57,004 nt of DNA from Prochlorococcus sp. AG-409-A22 (GCA_003216135.1 QCJI01000006.1:1-57004); one strand, 5' to 3'; shown: positions 21,459 through 32,320, counted from the first letter of the stretch. The notes: generated from the sequence alone by a model not told the origin. Translations and numbers: made by a program.

Positions 21459-22460
21459 ATGCCAATACAAATAATATGGGGCAATGATATAAGTGCGCAT
21501 AATAAATATATTCATCAAATAATTGATCAGAAAGTATCAAAAGTCTGGAAAGAAATAAATGTTTCCAATCTAAATGGAGATGATGAACAGCAAATAAACA
21601 AGGCCATGGAAGAAATACTAACACCTCCTTTAGGGGATGGAGCAAGAGTAGTTATTTTAAAAAACAATCCCATTTTTACTATTAAAAATGAAGACTTAAG
21701 AATCAAATTTGAAAAACTTTATAGAAATATCCCAAGCAATACCTATTTCATTTTGCAAAATATTAAGAAGCCAGACTCCAGACTCAAGAGTACTAAATTT
21801 ATTAAAAAACTTATAAAAGAAAATATAGCTCTTGAAAAATCATTTTCGTTACCAGATATTTGGGATTATGAAGGTCAAAGAAGGTATCTAGAAGATGCAG
21901 CAAAGGGAATGGATATCTCCCTTGATAAAAATACAGCTGAGTTAATAATTGATTCAGTAGGAAATGATAGTGTCAAATTAATTAACGAATTGGCTAAAGC
22001 AAAGATATATCTTACTGCATTAGCAAATGATGAGAATGCAAAACTTTGTTTAAAAAGTAATGATGTAAAAAAAATATTTAATGATCATCAATCAAACATC
22101 TTTAAAATAATTGATCTTCTTTTAGAAAAAAATATTAAAGAAAGTCTTATTGAAATAAATTATTTATTATGCAAAGGCGAACCTGCTTTGAGACTCAATG
22201 CAGGTTTAATAAGTCAAATCAGAATACATACCATAATTAAGTTATCAAACAATTCTAGAGAAGAGGACGTAGATAAAATATGTAATCTTGCAAATATTAC
22301 TAATCCAAAAAGAATCTTTTTTATAAGAAAAAAGATAAAGAATACTTCACAAGAGTATTTGATAAATTTAATGAGTAATTTATTGAATATTGAATCATTG
22401 CTCAAAAAAGGCAATAATCCTATTAATGTTTTTATTGAAAATCTAATGAACTTAAGTTAA
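21459..22460 (+). CDS. holA: DNA polymerase III delta subunit (HolA-like)
   Basis: The delta subunit opens the beta sliding clamp within the clamp loader. The 333-residue sequence has the poor overall conservation usual for HolA, but the plan fits: a beta-strand start (QIIWGNDISAHNKYIHQII), a region like the RecA-fold (GARVVILKNNPIF), TYFILQNIKKPDSRLKSTK, the lid region with LIDSVGNDS-like DSVGNDSVKLINELAKAK, and a helical C-terminal collar (ALRLNAGLISQIR). It is divergent from cobH by 60 bases and 39 bases upstream of lysC. dnaX for the same complex is at 36 kb. Confidence 0.82.
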   Translation: MPIQIIWGNDISAHNKYIHQIIDQKVSKVWKEINVSNLNGDDEQQINKAMEEILTPPLGDGARVVILKNNPIFTIKNEDLRIKFEKLYRNIPSNTYFILQNIKKPDSRLKSTKFIKKLIKENIALEKSFSLPDIWDYEGQRRYLEDAAKGMDISLDKNTAELIIDSVGNDSVKLINELAKAKIYLTALANDENAKLCLKSNDVKKIFNDHQSNIFKIIDLLLEKNIKESLIEINYLLCKGEPALRLNAGLISQIRIHTIIKLSNNSREEDVDKICNLANITNPKRIFFIRKKIKNTSQEYLINLMSNLLNIESLLKKGNNPINVFIENLMNLS

Positions 22461-22499
22461 CCAAATTTTAAGTTTAAGTATTTATATTATGATTTAAAT

Positions 22500-24260
22500 A
22501 TGGCTTTACTAATTAAGAAATTTGGCGGAACCTCAGTAGGAGATGTTAAAAAAATCCAGGCTATTGCACGTAGTATTTGTCAAAGTAAAGAAGCTGGTAA
22601 TGACATTGTTGTTGTGGTTTCAGCAATGGGTAATACTACAAATGAATTAAATCACTTAGCAGAATCAATAAGCAAAAATCCAAATAGCAGAGAATTAGAC
22701 ATGCTTCTCTCAACTGGAGAGCAAGTAACAATTGCTCTTCTTTCAATGTCATTAAATGAATTTGGGATACCTGCCATATCTATGACTGGAAGCCAGGTAG
22801 GAATCACTACAGAATCGATTCATGGAAAAGCAAGAATTCTTGATATAAAAACAGAACGAATCAAAAACTATATAGATCAAGGATACGTAGTAGTAGTTGC
22901 TGGTTTTCAAGGTACAACTCTTAGCCATACTGGATCAATGGAAATTACAACTTTAGGAAGAGGTGGTTCAGATACTTCTGCAGTTGCTTTATCAACAGCT
23001 ATGGGTGCTGAAACTTGCGAAATTTATACTGACGTTCCAGGAGTTCTAACCACTGACCCCAGAATAGTACCTAATGCAAAACTCTTAAATGAAATTAGTT
23101 GCGAAGAAATGTTAGAACTTGCTAGCGTTGGTGCTTCAGTTCTTCATCCTAGAGCCGTTGAAATAGCTCGCAATTATGGAATTAAATTATATGTAAAATC
23201 AAGTCAAATCGAATCAAGTGGCACTCTTTTACATAGTCAAATTAAACCCTTACCACTAAAAAGAGGAAGCTTAGAATTAACCAAAACTGTTAATAGTCTT
23301 GAAGTGTTAGAAAACCAAGCAGTCTTCAGTATTTCAAGGCTACCTGATAGACCTGGCATTGCTGCGCAAATATTTGAAACGCTATCAGAGGTAAAAATCA
23401 ATGTTGATTTAATCATTCAAGCTACTCATGATGGCAATAATAACGATATAACATTTACTGTTAATGAATCTGATCTAAAAAAAACAATTGAGCAATGTGA
23501 ACTGATAACTAGTCAATTAGGTGGTGAATATAATTGCAAAACAAAAATGACTAAATTAAGTATTCAGGGTGCAGGAATAATGGGTAGGCCTAGTGTCTCA
23601 GCTGATTTATTTGATACTTTATCCCAAGCAAATATCAATGTAAGATTAATAGCTACTAGCGAAATCAAAGTGAGCTGCGTGATTGAAATAAATAATATTC
23701 CAAAAGCCATTAGAGTTGTTGAAGAGAAATTTAAACTATCAGATACACAAATATTTGTTAATCCAGTATATAAAAGACAAGATCAGCCTGAAGTCAGAGG
23801 AATTGCTTTAGATAAAAACCAAGTGCAAGTTAGTTTTAGAAACTTACCTGACAAACCAGGTGTGGCTGCTTCCATATGTTTAGCTCTAGCAGAAAATAAT
23901 TTAATTTTTGACACTATTGTTCAATCAGAAAGAATTACTTCTCGAAAGACTAAAGATATCAGTTTTACAATGAACAAGCAGGACAGACAAAAGGCTGACG
24001 CAATTTTTGATTCCTTAACAAAAAAACTACCCGGATCATTTATAGAAGATGGCCCTGCAATAGCAAAAGTTAGCGCAGTAGGCACTGGAATGGCTTTTAA
24101 GGTTGGAACAGCTGGGAAAATATTTAGAGCACTTGCTAAAAAAAATATAAATATTGAAATGATTGCTACTAGTGAGATCAGAACATCTTGTATCGTTTTA
24201 GAAAAAGATTGCGACGAAGCAGTAAATGCCATTCATAATCATTTTGAATTAGAGAAATAA
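22500..24260 (+). CDS. lysC: aspartate kinase with four ACT domains
   Basis: This enzyme phosphorylates aspartate, the entry step to lysine, threonine and methionine. The first about 250 residues are the kinase domain (LIKKFGGTSVGD, VVSAMGNTTNEL, TLGRGGSDTSAVALSTAMGA, YTDVPGVLTTDPRIV). The remaining 320 residues hold two tandem pairs of ACT domains: SRLPDRPGIAAQIFETL, IQGAGIMGRPSVSADLF, FRNLPDKPGVAASICLAL and VSAVGTGMAFKVGTAGKIF. Cyanobacterial aspartate kinases are known for this double pair, which binds Lys/Thr for feedback inhibition. asd and dapA of the same pathway are at 30-32 kb. Confidence 0.96.
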   Translation: MALLIKKFGGTSVGDVKKIQAIARSICQSKEAGNDIVVVVSAMGNTTNELNHLAESISKNPNSRELDMLLSTGEQVTIALLSMSLNEFGIPAISMTGSQVGITTESIHGKARILDIKTERIKNYIDQGYVVVVAGFQGTTLSHTGSMEITTLGRGGSDTSAVALSTAMGAETCEIYTDVPGVLTTDPRIVPNAKLLNEISCEEMLELASVGASVLHPRAVEIARNYGIKLYVKSSQIESSGTLLHSQIKPLPLKRGSLELTKTVNSLEVLENQAVFSISRLPDRPGIAAQIFETLSEVKINVDLIIQATHDGNNNDITFTVNESDLKKTIEQCELITSQLGGEYNCKTKMTKLSIQGAGIMGRPSVSADLFDTLSQANINVRLIATSEIKVSCVIEINNIPKAIRVVEEKFKLSDTQIFVNPVYKRQDQPEVRGIALDKNQVQVSFRNLPDKPGVAASICLALAENNLIFDTIVQSERITSRKTKDISFTMNKQDRQKADAIFDSLTKKLPGSFIEDGPAIAKVSAVGTGMAFKVGTAGKIFRALAKKNINIEMIATSEIRTSCIVLEKDCDEAVNAIHNHFELEK

Positions 24261-24269
24261 ATGTAATTA

Positions 24270-26309
24270 TTAACTATTTCTTGTTAATTTTTGCCTTAAC
24301 TTTTTGATTCTATCTCGAAAATTTGCTGCCTCTTCAAAATTCAATTCTTTGGCAGCATCTTTCATTTTTACTTCTAACTTATCTATTAATTCTGGCATTT
24401 CTTCAAGTAAGCATTGGTTATCGCTAGAATGTAGTATTGAATCTGTTTTTTCATTCACTATATTTATTAAATCTTTAGATAACCCACCTCCATCTAATTT
24501 TCTAGAAAGTTCTAAAAAAGATAATATTGAATTTTCTATTTTTTTCCCTGCAGGTTTTGGAGTAATACCATTAATCTGATTATATTTTTCTTGGATAGTT
24601 CGCCTTCTTTCAGTCTCAGATATGGCTCTTTTCATAGAGTCTGTAAAGTTATCTGCATAAAGTAAGGCAACACCTTCAACATGTCTTGCAGCTCTTCCAA
24701 TTGTTTGTATTAGTGATCGTTCTGCCCTCAAAAAGCCTTCTTTATCAGCATCTAAAATCGCTACTAATGAAACTTCAGGCAGATCAAGACCTTCTCTTAA
24801 CAAATTCACTCCTACCAAGACATCATATTCACCCATTCTAAGATCTTGGATAATCTCAATTCTTTCTATTGAGTGAATCTCAGAATGCAAATATCTAACT
24901 CTTACTTTATTTTCTGATAAAAAGTCTGTTAGATCTTCAGCCATTCTCTTAGTAAGCGTAGTTACTAGAACTCGTTGATTTTTTTTCGCTCTAATTCTTA
25001 TTTCTCCTAAAAGATCCTCTATTTGTCCAGAACTAGGTCTGACATCAATAATAGGATCTAGAACACCAGTTGGTCTTATCACTTGCTCAACAAAATCACC
25101 TTCACATTGATCTAATTCCCATTGACCAGGTGTTGCACTAATAAATACCGTCTGTTTAGATTTTTCCCAAAACTCTTCACATTTTAAAGGTCTATTATCT
25201 GCAGCACTTGGCAATCTAAAGCCGTGTTCTATTAATACTTTTTTTCTAGATTGATCTCCGTTATACATAGCGTGTAATTGTGGACATGTTACATGACTCT
25301 CATCCACTACTAGCAACCAATCTTTTGGGAAATAATCTATTAGACATTCTGGAGGAGTTCCTTCTGCTCTTCCTGATAAATGACGAGCATAATTTTCAAC
25401 TCCATTACAATAACCAACCTCTTTTAGCATTTCTAAATCATATTTAGTTCGTTGTTCTAAACGTTGCGCCTCTAATAATTTCCCTTCATAAGTAAATTTA
25501 TCCATTTGAGTTTTTAATTCACTTCTAATTGCACTAATTGCACTTGCAAGTCTTTCTTTAGGAGTTACAAAATGCTTTGCTGGATAAACGCTAATTTGTT
25601 CAAGACTTTCAAGAATCTCACCAGTCAATGGATCGACGTATCGAATCGCCTCAACATCATCGCCAAATAATTCAATTCGTATTAATCTATCCTCATAAGC
25701 TGGGCCTATTTCTAAAACATCTCCTTTAATCCTAAATCTACCTCTACTAATTTCTATATCATTTCTTGTATATTGATTTTCAACAAGTGATCTTAAAGAA
25801 GAACGTAAATTTATAGACTTTCCAACTTCAAATTTAACCGCAGCTTTTAAATATTCACTGGGTATACCAAGACCATAAATACAACTTATAGAAGCAACAA
25901 CAATAACATCTTTCCTCTCGAATAAAGAGCGAGTTGCAGAATGCCTAAGCATATCTATCTCTTCATTAATTGAAGCAGTCTTTGCAATATAAGTGTCGCT
26001 TACTGGTACATAAGCTTCAGGTTGGTAATAATCATAATAAGAAATAAAATATTCAACAGCATTTTTTGGAAAAAACTCCCTTAATTCATTACATAATTGT
26101 GCTGCCAAAGTTTTATTGTGCGCCAATACTAGTGCGGGTCTGCCCGTTTGATGTATTACATTAGCAATAGTAAATGTTTTACCAGTCCCTGTAGCACCAA
26201 GAAGAGTCTGAAACTCTTTCCCGCTATTAACTCCACTAACTAATTTTTCAATAGCTTCAGGTTGATCTCCATTCGGCTCATATGGAGCTTGAAGCTGATA
26301 GTTATTCAT
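24270..26309 (-). CDS. uvrB: excinuclease ABC subunit B
   Basis: UvrB is the damage-verifying helicase-like subunit of nucleotide excision repair. The 679-residue protein has Walker [13 protein letters not shown] near residue 37, the beta-hairpin region that clamps DNA ([12 protein letters not shown]), DESHVT (motif II), the UvrC-like contact region, [16 protein letters not shown] (motif VI), and a C-terminal UVR motif ([20 protein letters not shown]). It is complete and lies 24 bases downstream of the ycf23-like gene on the same strand. Confidence 0.96.
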   Translation of the reverse strand: MNNYQLQAPYEPNGDQPEAIEKLVSGVNSGKEFQTLLGATGTGKTFTIANVIHQTGRPALVLAHNKTLAAQLCNELREFFPKNAVEYFISYYDYYQPEAYVPVSDTYIAKTASINEEIDMLRHSATRSLFERKDVIVVASISCIYGLGIPSEYLKAAVKFEVGKSINLRSSLRSLVENQYTRNDIEISRGRFRIKGDVLEIGPAYEDRLIRIELFGDDVEAIRYVDPLTGEILESLEQISVYPAKHFVTPKERLASAISAIRSELKTQMDKFTYEGKLLEAQRLEQRTKYDLEMLKEVGYCNGVENYARHLSGRAEGTPPECLIDYFPKDWLLVVDESHVTCPQLHAMYNGDQSRKKVLIEHGFRLPSAADNRPLKCEEFWEKSKQTVFISATPGQWELDQCEGDFVEQVIRPTGVLDPIIDVRPSSGQIEDLLGEIRIRAKKNQRVLVTTLTKRMAEDLTDFLSENKVRVRYLHSEIHSIERIEIIQDLRMGEYDVLVGVNLLREGLDLPEVSLVAILDADKEGFLRAERSLIQTIGRAARHVEGVALLYADNFTDSMKRAISETERRRTIQEKYNQINGITPKPAGKKIENSILSFLELSRKLDGGGLSKDLINIVNEKTDSILHSSDNQCLLEEMPELIDKLEVKMKDAAKELNFEEAANFRDRIKKLRQKLTRNS

Positions 26310-26333
26310 TTAATAACTCAAGATTTATATATC

Positions 26334-27110
26334 TTAAGAAATTTTTTCTGAAATTATTGTTTTTTTCAATGATTCCTTTAAGCCCCTTACAACAGCTATC
26401 ATTGATACTAAATTATCTAATTTATTAACAACAGATCCAACACCAACAGCAGAAGCACCACACGAGATTGCCATTGGGCAAGTAACCTGGCTTAATCCTG
26501 ATGCACTCATAATTGGTATGTTGAGAGATTGTTTTTCAAATTCTTGATATATGGCATAAGTAGCTGCAAGAGTTGGCACTGATTTTTCAAAAAAGCCTTG
26601 GATTCCAGGCGAATAAGGATTTGAACTTGTACCACCTTCCGTTTGGATAATATCAACACCCTCTTCTACCAACTTAATTGCAAGATCAACTTGTTTATCG
26701 ATTGACATAGTATGAGGAACCGTTACTGAGAGGGGTATGTCAGGTAATAGATCCCTTGTTTCTTTAGTGAGATTTAAAACTTTCTTATCTGAGAAATTAA
26801 TCCCTTGTGCATAAAAAGTATCATAATTTCCTATTTCAATTAGAGAGGCTCCTGCTTTAACAGAATCTATAAAAAGTTTAGGTTCCACAGAACTAACGCA
26901 TACAGGTAATGATGAGATCTCAATTACCGGTTCAACCAGTTCAGGTTTACAAGCTATATCAATAAGGTCAGCCCCACCTAAAGAAGCAGCCTCAGAAATT
27001 AATTTGACAGATTGAAGTTCGAAATTATTTAATCCTGAAATAACTTTGAGCAAAGACTTACTGCTCAACTCGTCTTTAATTGTTTGTGGCAAAAGATTAA
27101 TCAGACTCAT
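26334..27110 (-). CDS. DUF561 / Ycf23-family protein
   Basis: A TIM-barrel-like protein conserved in cyanobacteria and red-algal plastids (ycf23); its function is not established. Recognised by LLKVISGLNNFE near the N-terminus, AASLGGADLIDIACKPELV, CVSSVEPKLFIDSVKAGASLIEIGNYD (in segments), IIQTEGGTSSNPYSPG and IPIMSASGLSQVT-GAS-VGVGSVVNKL. I chose ATG 27110 (MSLINLLPQ), since family members begin just before the KVISGL strand; in-frame ATGs at 27143 and 27164 would add 11 or 18 residues. The uvrB gene follows after 24 bases. Confidence 0.8.
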   Translation of the reverse strand: MSLINLLPQTIKDELSSKSLLKVISGLNNFELQSVKLISEAASLGGADLIDIACKPELVEPVIEISSLPVCVSSVEPKLFIDSVKAGASLIEIGNYDTFYAQGINFSDKKVLNLTKETRDLLPDIPLSVTVPHTMSIDKQVDLAIKLVEEGVDIIQTEGGTSSNPYSPGIQGFFEKSVPTLAATYAIYQEFEKQSLNIPIMSASGLSQVTCPMAISCGASAVGVGSVVNKLDNLVSMIAVVRGLKESLKKTIISEKIS

Positions 27111-27194
27111 TGACTTAATGAATTTATTACCCGATTGTGACATTGTTTTAGTAAAACAGTGCATTTTTTAAAAAATATTATCTGAGCAACACAA

Positions 27195-28202
27195 ATGTCT
27201 GATAGTAATTCAACTCAAAAAAATTGGACGTCATGGCATCACCTCCTACATAAGGAGATTCTGAGTAATAAAAAATTAATTCCCAAAGGAGCAAATATTT
27301 TAATATCAGTTTCCGGAGGGCAAGACTCAATGGCCCTTTTAAACCTAATCAATGATTTAAAAATACAATATAATTGGTCCATAAGTGTTTGGCATGGTGA
27401 TCATCAGTGGCATGAGAAATCTTCAATATATGCGCTTGAATTAAAAAGTTATTGCGAGAAGAAAAACATTTCATTTTATTCTGATCAAGCTAATAAAGAC
27501 AACATTTCTTCAGAAGAACAAGCAAGAGATTGGAGATATAAAAAATTAAGTTACAGAGCAAAAAATTTATTAATCGAAAAACAAGAAAATAATTTTTACG
27601 TATTAACTGGCCATACAAATACTGATAGTGCAGAAACATTTATCCTCAATTTAGCTAGAGGGAGCAATTATTCAGGTCTGAGTAATATATCGAGCAAAAG
27701 ATTACTGGAAAATCAAATTTTTTTAATCAGGCCAATATTAATTTTTAGTAGAGAAGACACAAAGCAATTTTGTGAAAGTATGAACATCCCAGTTTGGGAG
27801 GATCCAACTAATTCTGATCTTAAAATTAAAAGAAATTTAGTGAGACAAAAAATTATTCCTACTTTAGAGAGTATCTATAAAGGTTGTTCTGAAAGGATAA
27901 ATAATTTTAGCCAAAAAATGAGCAACTATAATGATGAACGTAATGATCTTACTGAACTGGCATATCTTTACTGTAAAGACAAAAAAGGTATTAAAAGAGA
28001 TCTGTTGAACAACATGTGTCTTGAAGCAAGATGTACTATCTTAAATAGATTTCTAAAGGAAATTTGCACAAAACAAATTAGTTCCAAAAATTTATCATAT
28101 TTAGCGAATTCAATTTTCGAGAAAAATAAAGGCCAAATAGATTTACCAGCAAATTTTAAAATCAATTGGAATAGAAATTATATAAATTGTGAAAGATTTT
28201 AA
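27195..28202 (+). CDS. tilS: tRNA(Ile)-lysidine synthase
   Basis: TilS changes C34 of the CAU-anticodon tRNA-Ile into lysidine so that it reads AUA, a common codon in this AT-rich genome. The 335-residue protein has the PP-loop SVSGGQDSMALL near residue 40, then WHGDHQWH, GHTNTDSAETFILNLARG and the family segment IRPILIF, and EDPTNSDLKIKRNLVRQKIIPTL. It is short, lacking the full C-terminal domains of the E. coli enzyme, as is common in cyanobacteria. The end overlaps the RNase J stop by 4 bases, convergently. Confidence 0.93.
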   Translation: MSDSNSTQKNWTSWHHLLHKEILSNKKLIPKGANILISVSGGQDSMALLNLINDLKIQYNWSISVWHGDHQWHEKSSIYALELKSYCEKKNISFYSDQANKDNISSEEQARDWRYKKLSYRAKNLLIEKQENNFYVLTGHTNTDSAETFILNLARGSNYSGLSNISSKRLLENQIFLIRPILIFSREDTKQFCESMNIPVWEDPTNSDLKIKRNLVRQKIIPTLESIYKGCSERINNFSQKMSNYNDERNDLTELAYLYCKDKKGIKRDLLNNMCLEARCTILNRFLKEICTKQISSKNLSYLANSIFEKNKGQIDLPANFKINWNRNYINCERF

Positions 28203-30190
28203 GATGTTAAAGCTGACCTTCTTCGTCTAGTCCTTCCTTCAAATGAGTCATCCTTTTCTGGATTAACTGATAAATCTTGTGAAACCTTTGGATTCTTTTG
28301 GCTATTAATATTTTTGGAAGTATTTGAATGACTTAAATTATTATTATTTGATTTTTGAGGGTTATTTTGATTATTTCTATTCCTATTCGGAGAATTATTA
28401 TCATCAGTCATCTTTGGAATATAAGCACGAGTTCCACTAGGAGCAGGTTGTACTAAACAGAGAATCAATGGTTCCACTTGTAATTCTCTTCTCATTCTTC
28501 TACTTAAACCGCTTTCAATTTCTCTCTGAACACCAATCCAATCAACTTCAAAATTATTTGGTCCAGTTTGCCTAGATAATTGTTTCCATCGATTTTCTAA
28601 AACCCAGCTAATTTCCCTTTCAGTCCACATGGACATTTTTCTTGGTTCTGCAGTAGTAACAACCCCTCTCAAATTAACTCTTGGCGGAGCAACCATTTTC
28701 CCATCTGTACTAATAGGTGAGAGAACAGTTACAACACCATCACCAGCTAGTTGCTGCCTTTCTTTTAAAACCCGCGCATCAACTATTCCATTTCGAGAAT
28801 TATCCAGTAATTCTACTCCAGCTTTTACAGGATCTCCTTTTTTAATAGAGTCAGGAGTTAATTCAACAACATCTCCATTCTCAATAATTAAGATATTATC
28901 TTTTGGAACTCCCATTGTCTGAGCACTTCTACTATGACAAACAAGCATTCTATGTTCTCCATGAACAGGAACAAAAAACTTAGGTTTAGCTAATGCCAAC
29001 ATTAATTTTTGATCTTCTTGGAAACCATGTCCAGAAACATGAATATTCTCACCTTTTCCGTAAACGACCTTAGCTCCCAATTTCATCAATCTATCTATTG
29101 TATTAACGACACCAATTGTATTGCCTGGAATTGGGCTAGCAGAGAATATAACAGTATCAGTAGTTTTAAGACGAACATGTTGATGCTCACTACGAGAAAT
29201 TCTACTTAAAGCAGCTAAAGGCTCCCCTTGACTACCAGTCATCAATAATAAAGTTTCTCTATCAGGTAAATCTCTAATTTGTTTAATAGGAACAAACAAA
29301 TCATCTGGGCATTTCATATAACCAATATCTCTAGCTTTAGCAATAACATTTATCATCGACCTACCTAACAACCCAACCTTTCTTCCGTGTTTCATGGCCA
29401 ACTCTAAGATCATTGTGACTCTATGAACGGAACTAGCAAAGGTGGTAAGGATCACTCGTTCTTTTGCCTCAGCAATATGTTTTTCTAAAGAAGGATAAAT
29501 AGTCTTTTCAGAGGGGCAGAAGCCTGGAACTTCCGCATTAGTAGAATCGCTAAACATGCATAAAACACCCTTCTCACCATAATGCACCATTCTTTCGATA
29601 TCAAATTGTTCTCCATCTACTGGCATATGATCAAACTTAAAATCACCAGTAAATATAATTGTTCCGACAGGTGTTGTAACTGCTAAAGAAAAACTATCGC
29701 AAATTGAATGAGTATTGCGAATAAATTCAACAGAAAAATGTTGTCCAACTTTTACAACATCTCTTGGATTTACTGTCTGTATTGTCGTTCTATCTGATAC
29801 ACCTGCTTCCTCCATTTTCCCTCTTAACATTGACATTGCTAGTCTTGGACCATAAATAATCGGAATATTAAAATGCTTAAGATGATGAGAAATACCACCA
29901 ATATGATCTTCATGGCCATGAGTTACTATCATGCCTTTTATTCTTCTTTGATTTTCTTTTAAAAAAGTTGTATCTGGCATGACAACATTTACACCATGCA
30001 TTCCATCGGAAGGGAAAGCGAGTCCTGCATCAACCAGCATTAGTTCATCGCCATATTCAAAAACACAAGTATTTTTTCCTATTTCATGCAAGCCTCCTAG
30101 AGGTATCACCCTTAAGGATGGAGAATTATTTTTAGATCCTGAGGAATTACTTTGAGATCTATTAATTGTTGAATTAGTTCGTGATTGCAT
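28199..30190 (-). CDS. rnj: ribonuclease J
   Basis: RNase J is a metallo-beta-lactamase/beta-CASP enzyme with endo- and 5'-3' exonuclease activity in mRNA decay. The 663-residue protein shows the zinc motif THGHEDHIGG, GDFKFDHMPVDG, the beta-CASP segments (FSDSTNAEVPGFCPSEK, TFASSVHRV) and VPVHGEHRML. The ends are unusual: about 25 Ser/Asn-rich residues at the N-terminus and a C-terminal tail of about 65 residues with Asn runs (such as NRNRNNQNNPQKSNNNN) that ends in basic RTRRRRS. These are probably disordered. It lies 71 bases downstream of dapA. Confidence 0.95.
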   Translation of the reverse strand: MQSRTNSTINRSQSNSSGSKNNSPSLRVIPLGGLHEIGKNTCVFEYGDELMLVDAGLAFPSDGMHGVNVVMPDTTFLKENQRRIKGMIVTHGHEDHIGGISHHLKHFNIPIIYGPRLAMSMLRGKMEEAGVSDRTTIQTVNPRDVVKVGQHFSVEFIRNTHSICDSFSLAVTTPVGTIIFTGDFKFDHMPVDGEQFDIERMVHYGEKGVLCMFSDSTNAEVPGFCPSEKTIYPSLEKHIAEAKERVILTTFASSVHRVTMILELAMKHGRKVGLLGRSMINVIAKARDIGYMKCPDDLFVPIKQIRDLPDRETLLLMTGSQGEPLAALSRISRSEHQHVRLKTTDTVIFSASPIPGNTIGVVNTIDRLMKLGAKVVYGKGENIHVSGHGFQEDQKLMLALAKPKFFVPVHGEHRMLVCHSRSAQTMGVPKDNILIIENGDVVELTPDSIKKGDPVKAGVELLDNSRNGIVDARVLKERQQLAGDGVVTVLSPISTDGKMVAPPRVNLRGVVTTAEPRKMSMWTEREISWVLENRWKQLSRQTGPNNFEVDWIGVQREIESGLSRRMRRELQVEPLILCLVQPAPSGTRAYIPKMTDDNNSPNRNRNNQNNPQKSNNNNLSHSNTSKNINSQKNPKVSQDLSVNPEKDDSFEGRTRRRRSALTS

Positions 30191-30261
30191 AATTTTGAAA
30201 TTTATAAAAACCTACTTGTAATCAAATAAATTTTATTTAATTATCAAGCCAAAGAAAATCC

Positions 30262-31167
30262 TTAATGTAAGGATTTAAGAATAAGTTTGAGTTGTTCTTT
30301 CATATCCATAGTTAATGGCGATAATGGACTTCTTGGATTACCTACATTCCATCCAGATAGCTCTAAAGCTGCCTTGATTGGAATTGGATTAGTTGTCATA
30401 AAAAGTGCCTTGAATAAAGGTTGAAGTTTTTCATGTATTTCCAAAGCATTAGAAACTTTTCCTTTAAGAAATGATTCAATCATGTCTTTCAATTGCAAGC
30501 CAACTAAATGACTAGCCACACTCACTACACCAACAGCTCCTAGAGATAACATAGGAAGCAACAATGAATCATCGCCACTATATACAGAGAGTTTAGATCC
30601 ACAAATAGACCTTAACTCCGTTACTTCTTCTATTCTACCGCTTGCTGCTTTAATACTGAGAATATTTGAGAAATTCATAAGTTTATTTACAGTATTTGGC
30701 AAGAGATTACATCCAGTCCTACCAGGTATGTTGTAGAGCATTAAAGGTAAATCCTTAGCTGCATTAGCAATAGAACTAAAGTGTATATAAAGACCCTCTT
30801 GCGGAGGTTTATTGTAATAAGGAACGACAACTAAAGCACCATCTGCCCCGAATTCGTATGCTTTTTTTGTAGCTTCAATAGCCTCACTTGTACAATTACT
30901 TCCAGTACCAACAATTACCTTACATCTTGAATCCAAGGAGCCTTTAACAGCCACAAACAAATCATGTTGTTCCGCCCATGAAAGTGTTGGGGATTCTCCA
31001 GTGGTTCCGCACAATACAATGCCATCCGAACCATGTTCAAAAAGATAATTGGAGAGTTTTATTGCTAGGTCATAATCAACGTCCCCATTCTCTTTAAATG
31101 GAGTGACCATTGCGGTCAAAATGCGTCCAAAGCATGGATTCAAAAACTTAGCCGTGTTTGCAATCAT
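30262..31167 (-). CDS. dapA: 4-hydroxy-tetrahydrodipicolinate synthase
   Basis: DapA condenses aspartate semialdehyde with pyruvate, the first committed step to diaminopimelate and lysine. The 301-residue TIM-barrel protein has [28 protein letters not shown] near residue 55, the catalytic Tyr in [11 protein letters not shown], and the Schiff-base Lys in ILSIKAASG. Its start overlaps the asd stop by 4 bases, so it is translationally coupled to the enzyme that makes its substrate. Confidence 0.96.
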   Translation of the reverse strand: MIANTAKFLNPCFGRILTAMVTPFKENGDVDYDLAIKLSNYLFEHGSDGIVLCGTTGESPTLSWAEQHDLFVAVKGSLDSRCKVIVGTGSNCTSEAIEATKKAYEFGADGALVVVPYYNKPPQEGLYIHFSSIANAAKDLPLMLYNIPGRTGCNLLPNTVNKLMNFSNILSIKAASGRIEEVTELRSICGSKLSVYSGDDSLLLPMLSLGAVGVVSVASHLVGLQLKDMIESFLKGKVSNALEIHEKLQPLFKALFMTTNPIPIKAALELSGWNVGNPRSPLSPLTMDMKEQLKLILKSLH

Positions 31168-32195
31168 TTGTCTGGGATTAATAATTCAGCTATTTGAACA
31201 GCATTAAGTGCCGCACCTTTTCTTATTTGATCACCGCATAACCATAATTCTAATCCATTAGGATGACTAATATCAGCTCTTAACCTACCAACTGCCACAT
31301 TGTCGCGTCCCATAACATCATTTGGCATAGGAAATCTATTGTTTTCATAGTCTTCTATTATTTCAATGCCAGCAGATTGAGATAATTTTTCTAGAGCATC
31401 TTTAGGTTGAACTATACCTTCAAATTCAATATTAATAGATTCAGAATGTGCTCTAAGAACTGGAACTCTAACGCATGTAGAGGAAACCTTTAAATCAGGC
31501 ATATTTAATATTTTTCTAGTCTCATTTACCATTTTCATCTCCTCTTCACAATAATTATTTGAAAGCATAGGTGAATTATGTAAAAACAAGTTAAAGGCCA
31601 ATGAATAAGGCAATACTTGACTGTTTTGTGGATCCCCTTTCAAATATCGCTCAGTTAGAAGCTTTAATTCTTCCATTGCTAACTGCCCTGCTCCACTAAC
31701 AGATTGATAAGTAGAAATAATTACTCTTTTAATAGTAGAAATATTATTTAAAGGAGATAAAACTAAAGTCAGCAATATAGTGGTGCAGTTTGGATTTGCT
31801 ATTACGCCATTATGCTTTAACGCATCACCTGAATTAACTTCAGGTACAACAAGTGGTACATCATTGTCTAATCTAAATGCACTTGAATTGTCAATTAAAA
31901 CGGCATTTTGATCCTTAATTGTAGATAGCCATTTTCTTGAGATACTTCCGCCTGCTGAAGCTAAAACCAAATCAATATTGAAAAATTCCTTGTCAGTAGT
32001 ATTTTTAGTCAGTAATTCTTCTCCTTTCCATTTAACTTTTTTCCCTTCTGAACGCTCAGACGAAAGTAAACGTAATTCTGAGATAGGAAAATCTCGTTCT
32101 TCGAGAATTTTTAGTAATTCAGATCCAACAGCACCTGAAGAACCTAAAACAGCTACTTTTAAGGGCCTTTTAGGCAAAAACGGAGTTTGTCTCAC
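31164..32195 (-). CDS. asd: aspartate-semialdehyde dehydrogenase
   Basis: Asd reduces aspartyl phosphate to aspartate semialdehyde with NADPH. The 343-residue protein begins with the Rossmann loop [16 protein letters not shown], has the catalytic Cys in [12 protein letters not shown] near residue 136, [13 protein letters not shown], and the substrate-binding segment [13 protein letters not shown] with its His. It leads an asd-dapA pair, and lysC 8 kb away feeds it. It is divergent from tig across 125 bases that hold two inverted repeats. Confidence 0.96.
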   Translation of the reverse strand: MRQTPFLPKRPLKVAVLGSSGAVGSELLKILEERDFPISELRLLSSERSEGKKVKWKGEELLTKNTTDKEFFNIDLVLASAGGSISRKWLSTIKDQNAVLIDNSSAFRLDNDVPLVVPEVNSGDALKHNGVIANPNCTTILLTLVLSPLNNISTIKRVIISTYQSVSGAGQLAMEELKLLTERYLKGDPQNSQVLPYSLAFNLFLHNSPMLSNNYCEEEMKMVNETRKILNMPDLKVSSTCVRVPVLRAHSESINIEFEGIVQPKDALEKLSQSAGIEIIEDYENNRFPMPNDVMGRDNVAVGRLRADISHPNGLELWLCGDQIRKGAALNAVQIAELLIPDK

Positions 32196-32248
32196 TCTTA
32201 AAATAGAAAAATTATGTTATTGATTGTTTTTCTTACTGTATCAAAGAT

Positions 32249-32266
32249 ATTTACTTTCAAGTAAAT
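32249..32266. promoter_or_regulatory. 8-base perfect inverted repeat, asd-tig divergent gap
   Basis: ATTTACTT and AAGTAAAT pair exactly around a 2-base centre. The shape is that of an operator dyad between two divergent promoters. It may also be a small hairpin in a leader. No bound regulator can be named. Confidence 0.35.
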
Positions 32267-32267
32267 C

Positions 32268-32289
32268 ACTTAATGTGAAATAATTAAGT
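32268..32289. promoter_or_regulatory. second inverted repeat, asd-tig divergent gap
   Basis: ACTTAAT and ATTAAGT pair exactly over an 8-base spacer, one base after the first dyad and 32 bases before the tig ATG. It could be an operator or a leader hairpin. A/T-rich arms make chance possible. Confidence 0.28.
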
Positions 32290-32320
32290 TTCGGCTTATT
32301 GTAATAATTAAAAAACAAAC

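Noticed and set aside
23921-24232. 103-codon minus-strand frame inside lysC
   Set aside because: A shadow of the conserved ACT region on the other strand, with no independent support.
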